Below, in pieces: positions 6,229 through 8,166 of a DNA stretch of 8,166 bases (positions are counted from its first letter, which is position 1; each line of letters begins with the position of its first letter). The position numbers were made by a program, and so were the translations under genes. The DNA is from Actinomycetota bacterium (lineage in GTDB: Bacteria; Actinomycetota; Thermoleophilia; Solirubrobacterales; Thermoleophilaceae). The notes beneath the pieces are model-generated. The model had not been told where the DNA came from. It ran no database searches and was given only the letters and a program-made list of their open reading frames with translations. The stretch spans positions 1 through 8,166 of the forward strand of contig VAWV01000030.1 of assembly GCA_005883295.1 (NCBI GenBank), read 5' to 3'.

Positions 6229-7386
6229 ATGATCTGTCCAGTTGCCCTCAAGCCTGCGGACGGCGCCGCCGCTCCGAAGCCACGGAAGGCCACAGCCATC
6301 AGCGCGAACAGAGCACTCAAGCCGGTCCCCAACCGACAGAGCACCGCGGCAGCCGCGGCGCGTGAGGCCGCGGAAGGCCACGGTCGTCGCCTGACGGCCG
6401 CCTTCGAGGCCCTCGAGGCGTTCCCGGCCCTGGCGGAGTCGCGCAACCGCGTGCTCCGGCTGGTCCGCGAGGAGCACAGCTCGGTCGGCGACGTCGTGGC
6501 TGCGATCGAGTCCGACGTCTCGCTGGTCATCGCCGTCCTGCGGATCGCGAACCGGGCCCCCGCCGCCAAGCGCGGCCGGATCGCAACGGTGCCCGAGGCC
6601 ATCGAGCTCCTCACGCCGAGCGGCGTGGAGGCCCTCGCGTCCCGCACCGCCGTCTTCGACTTCTTCGAGCGCATCCCGGGATGGGACGCGGCACCGGAGC
6701 GCTTCCGGCTCCACGCCGTCGCCACCCAGCGCGCGGCGGACCGCCTCGCGCGTGAGACCGAGTTCGGCGAGCGCGACGAGCTGCTGGTGTCCTCGCTCCT
6801 CCACGACATCGGGAAGCTCGTGCTCGTGCACGCCTACCCCGGCTACCCGGGCCAGATCCACGGGACCGCGCGCACGCCGGAGGAGCGCCTCCACCGCGAG
6901 CGCCGCGAGCTCGGTGTGGACCACGCGCTCGTGGGCGGGGTCCTCGCCCGCCGCTGGGGACTGGCGCCGCGGCTGGCCGCGGCCATCGAGCGCCACCACA
7001 CCGACGAGGCGAACGGCGAGGGCGCCGTGATCCGGCTGGCCGACATGCTCGCCCACTACGGGCAGGGTCAGCCGATCGAGCCGGCGCGGATGCTGAAGGT
7101 TGCGCGCGAGCTCGGCCTGAACGGTGACGCGCTGCGGTCGGTGATGTACGAGCTCCCGTACCCGAGTGGCCAGCAGCGCCGCCAGATCGACCCGTGCCCG
7201 CTCTCGGCGCGCGAGGTCGACGTGCTCAAGCACCTCGCCGAGGGCAAGGTCTACAAGCAGATCGCCCTCGACCTCGGTCTCTCGACCAGCACCGTGCGGA
7301 CGCACCTGCACAACACCTACGCCAAGCTCGGTGCCGTCGACCGGGCCCAGGCGGTGCTGGTCGCCACCCAGCGCGGCTGGCTCTAG
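6229..7386 (+). CDS. HDOD domain protein with C-terminal LuxR-type DNA-binding domain
   Basis: A probable transcriptional regulator with three parts in 385 residues. Residues 1-50 are a low-complexity Ala/Lys/Pro/Arg segment of unknown role. Residues about 52-300 form an HDOD domain, a relative of HD phosphohydrolases used in bacterial signalling. It contains LLHDIGKLV with H192 and D193, and it also keeps H162, H232 (DHALVGG), H256-H257 (IERHHT) and D272 (RLADML), so the HD metal site may be intact. It lacks the HD-GYP signature. Residues about 322-385 are a LuxR/GerE helix-turn-helix starting PLSAREVDVLKHLAEG, with recognition helix STSTVRTHLHNTYAKL. There is no receiver domain and no membrane segment. 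ATG 6229 is the first possible ATG, GTG or TTG start after the in-frame stop at 6139; the next GTG (residue 75) lies inside the HDOD domain. It is convergent with a histidine kinase seven bases away. Its input signal and target genes cannot be read from the sequence. Confidence 0.9.
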   Translation: MICPVALKPADGAAAPKPRKATAISANRALKPVPNRQSTAAAAAREAAEGHGRRLTAAFEALEAFPALAESRNRVLRLVREEHSSVGDVVAAIESDVSLVIAVLRIANRAPAAKRGRIATVPEAIELLTPSGVEALASRTAVFDFFERIPGWDAAPERFRLHAVATQRAADRLARETEFGERDELLVSSLLHDIGKLVLVHAYPGYPGQIHGTARTPEERLHRERRELGVDHALVGGVLARRWGLAPRLAAAIERHHTDEANGEGAVIRLADMLAHYGQGQPIEPARMLKVARELGLNGDALRSVMYELPYPSGQQRRQIDPCPLSAREVDVLKHLAEGKVYKQIALDLGLSTSTVRTHLHNTYAKLGAVDRAQAVLVATQRGWL

Positions 7387-7401
7387 GCGCTCCTCAAGCG
7401 C
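7387..7401. terminator. Tiny hairpin between convergent genes
   Basis: GCGCT (7387-7391) and AGCGC (7397-7401) form a five-base-pair stem with a CCTCA loop. It covers the seven-base gap between the HDOD-LuxR and kinase stop codons and the kinase stop itself. It could help end transcription in both directions, but it is short and has no T-tract on either strand. Confidence 0.2.
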
Positions 7402-8166
7402 TGTCGCTCTCGCCCAGCGGCGCGCGCACCACGACCTTCGTCCCGCGCTCGCCGGTCTCGATCTCGAGCCGGCCCCCGATCAGTTCGGCGCGCTCGCGCA
7501 TGCTCGCGAGGCCGATGTGGCCCGGGTCGGTGCTCGAGAGCGCGTCGCCGTCGTCGAACCCGTGCCCGTCATCGGACACGCGCAGCTCCACCTCGCCCTC
7601 GACGGTGCGCAGCGTGACCACGACGCGCGTGGCCCCGGCGTGCTTCCCGGCGTTCGCCACCGCCTCCTGGGTCACCCCGAAGAGCGCGCCGCAGATGTCG
7701 TTCTCGAGGTTGAGCGGATCCACGGCCAGCTCGATCCGTATCCCGTAGCGGCGCTCCCATAGCGGGACGCACTGCTCCACGGCCGCCGCGAACGTGAGCT
7801 CCTCGAAGCCGTAGGGGCCCAGCGAGAGGATCTCGTCGCGGAGGGCGTCGACGTTGCGCTCGGCCAGGGCACGCGCGTCGGCCAGGCGCTCGCGCACGTG
7901 CTCGCGGTCGTCGCGCGCGGCGGCCTGCTCGGCGGCGGCGAGGATCAGGTCGAGGCCGATCAGCTCCTGGACCGGCCCGTCGTGGATCGACTCGGCCAGC
8001 CGTCGCCGCACGAGCGCCTCCGCCTCGATGGTCCGTCGCGACAGCTGCCGCGCGCGCAGTCGCGCGGCGGACTCCGCGGTGCGCAGCCTCGCCACGAACA
8101 GGCCGCAGCAGATCGCCGACACCGCGAAGAGGACCTCGTAGAACGCGAGCATGCCGCCGCTGAACG
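7394..8166 (-). CDS. Sensor histidine kinase (HisKA_3 / HATPase_c), 5' end outside window
   Basis: Kinase core of a two-component sensor of the NarX/DesK-like class, which normally passes phosphate to a response regulator with a LuxR-type output domain. Numbering from the ATG at 8152: one hydrophobic helix at about 3-22 (probably membrane-spanning), a basic linker or coiled coil to about 50, and a HisKA_3 dimerisation domain with phospho-acceptor H57 in ESIHDGPVQEL. The ATPase domain has an N box (QEAVANAGKHA, N167), a G1 box (DDGHGF, D194-F199) and a G2 box (GHIGLASMRER, 211-221). It ends at residue 252 with TGA at 7394. The frame remains open with no stop from 8152 to the window edge and the ATG has no clear ribosome-binding site. 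The gene therefore probably begins further right with more sensor or membrane segments, although a start at 8152 cannot be excluded. No partner receiver-domain regulator is visible; the convergent HDOD-LuxR protein lacks a receiver. Confidence 0.92.
   Translation of the reverse strand, partial: FSGGMLAFYEVLFAVSAICCGLFVARLRTAESAARLRARQLSRRTIEAEALVRRRLAESIHDGPVQELIGLDLILAAAEQAAARDDREHVRERLADARALAERNVDALRDEILSLGPYGFEELTFAAAVEQCVPLWERRYGIRIELAVDPLNLENDICGALFGVTQEAVANAGKHAGATRVVVTLRTVEGEVELRVSDDGHGFDDGDALSSTDPGHIGLASMRERAELIGGRLEIETGERGTKVVVRAPLGESDSA

Noticed and set aside
6229..7386. Classification of the HDOD protein as an HD-GYP cyclic-di-GMP phosphodiesterase
   Set aside because: It has HD and HH residues but not the HD-GYP signature after the HH pair. 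The chance string YPGYPG at 203-208 is in a different place.

Overview
This is a gene-dense, very GC-rich window holding six protein-coding genes, the last of which runs off the right edge. GC-rich third codon positions, long antisense shadow reading frames, a DnaE1-type replicase with a complete PHP site, and GTG starts directly behind a TANNNT box all suggest a high-GC actinobacterium. The HDOD-LuxR fusion and the general style would fit the Thermoleophilia (Solirubrobacterales or Gaiellales), but that placement is inference; no rRNA or marker alignment is available here.

Layout from left to right. 1-48 is a leader with a -10-like box. 49-3537 (+) is dnaE, the replicative DNA polymerase III alpha subunit. 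3588-3974 (+) is a small nine-cysteine protein of unknown function. 3904-4836 (-) is nfo, endonuclease IV, whose arginine-rich tail runs antisense into the end of the cysteine-rich gene. 4843-6105 (+) is gltX, glutamyl-tRNA synthetase, which appears to lack an internal block of roughly 40 residues. 6106-6228 is a regulatory gap. 6229-7386 (+) is an HDOD domain fused to a LuxR-type DNA-binding domain. 7394-8166 (-) is the kinase part of a NarL-partner-type sensor histidine kinase.

The left half is housekeeping: replication, base-excision repair and tRNA charging. The right half looks like signalling, with a DNA-binding HDOD regulator convergent with a histidine kinase, although no receiver-domain protein is present to complete a phosphorelay. 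There are no RNA genes, mobile elements, CRISPR arrays or long repeats.

The most distinctive signal is at gene starts. dnaE, the cysteine-rich gene and gltX each have TANNNT followed by exactly six bases and then GTG, with no Shine-Dalgarno sequence. This is the arrangement expected for leaderless transcripts that begin at the first base of the start codon. At nfo/gltX the -10 box for gltX overlaps the antisense start codon of nfo. I see no convincing wholly new system in this window. The cysteine-rich protein, the shortened GltX and the HDOD-LuxR protein are the items most worth following up.
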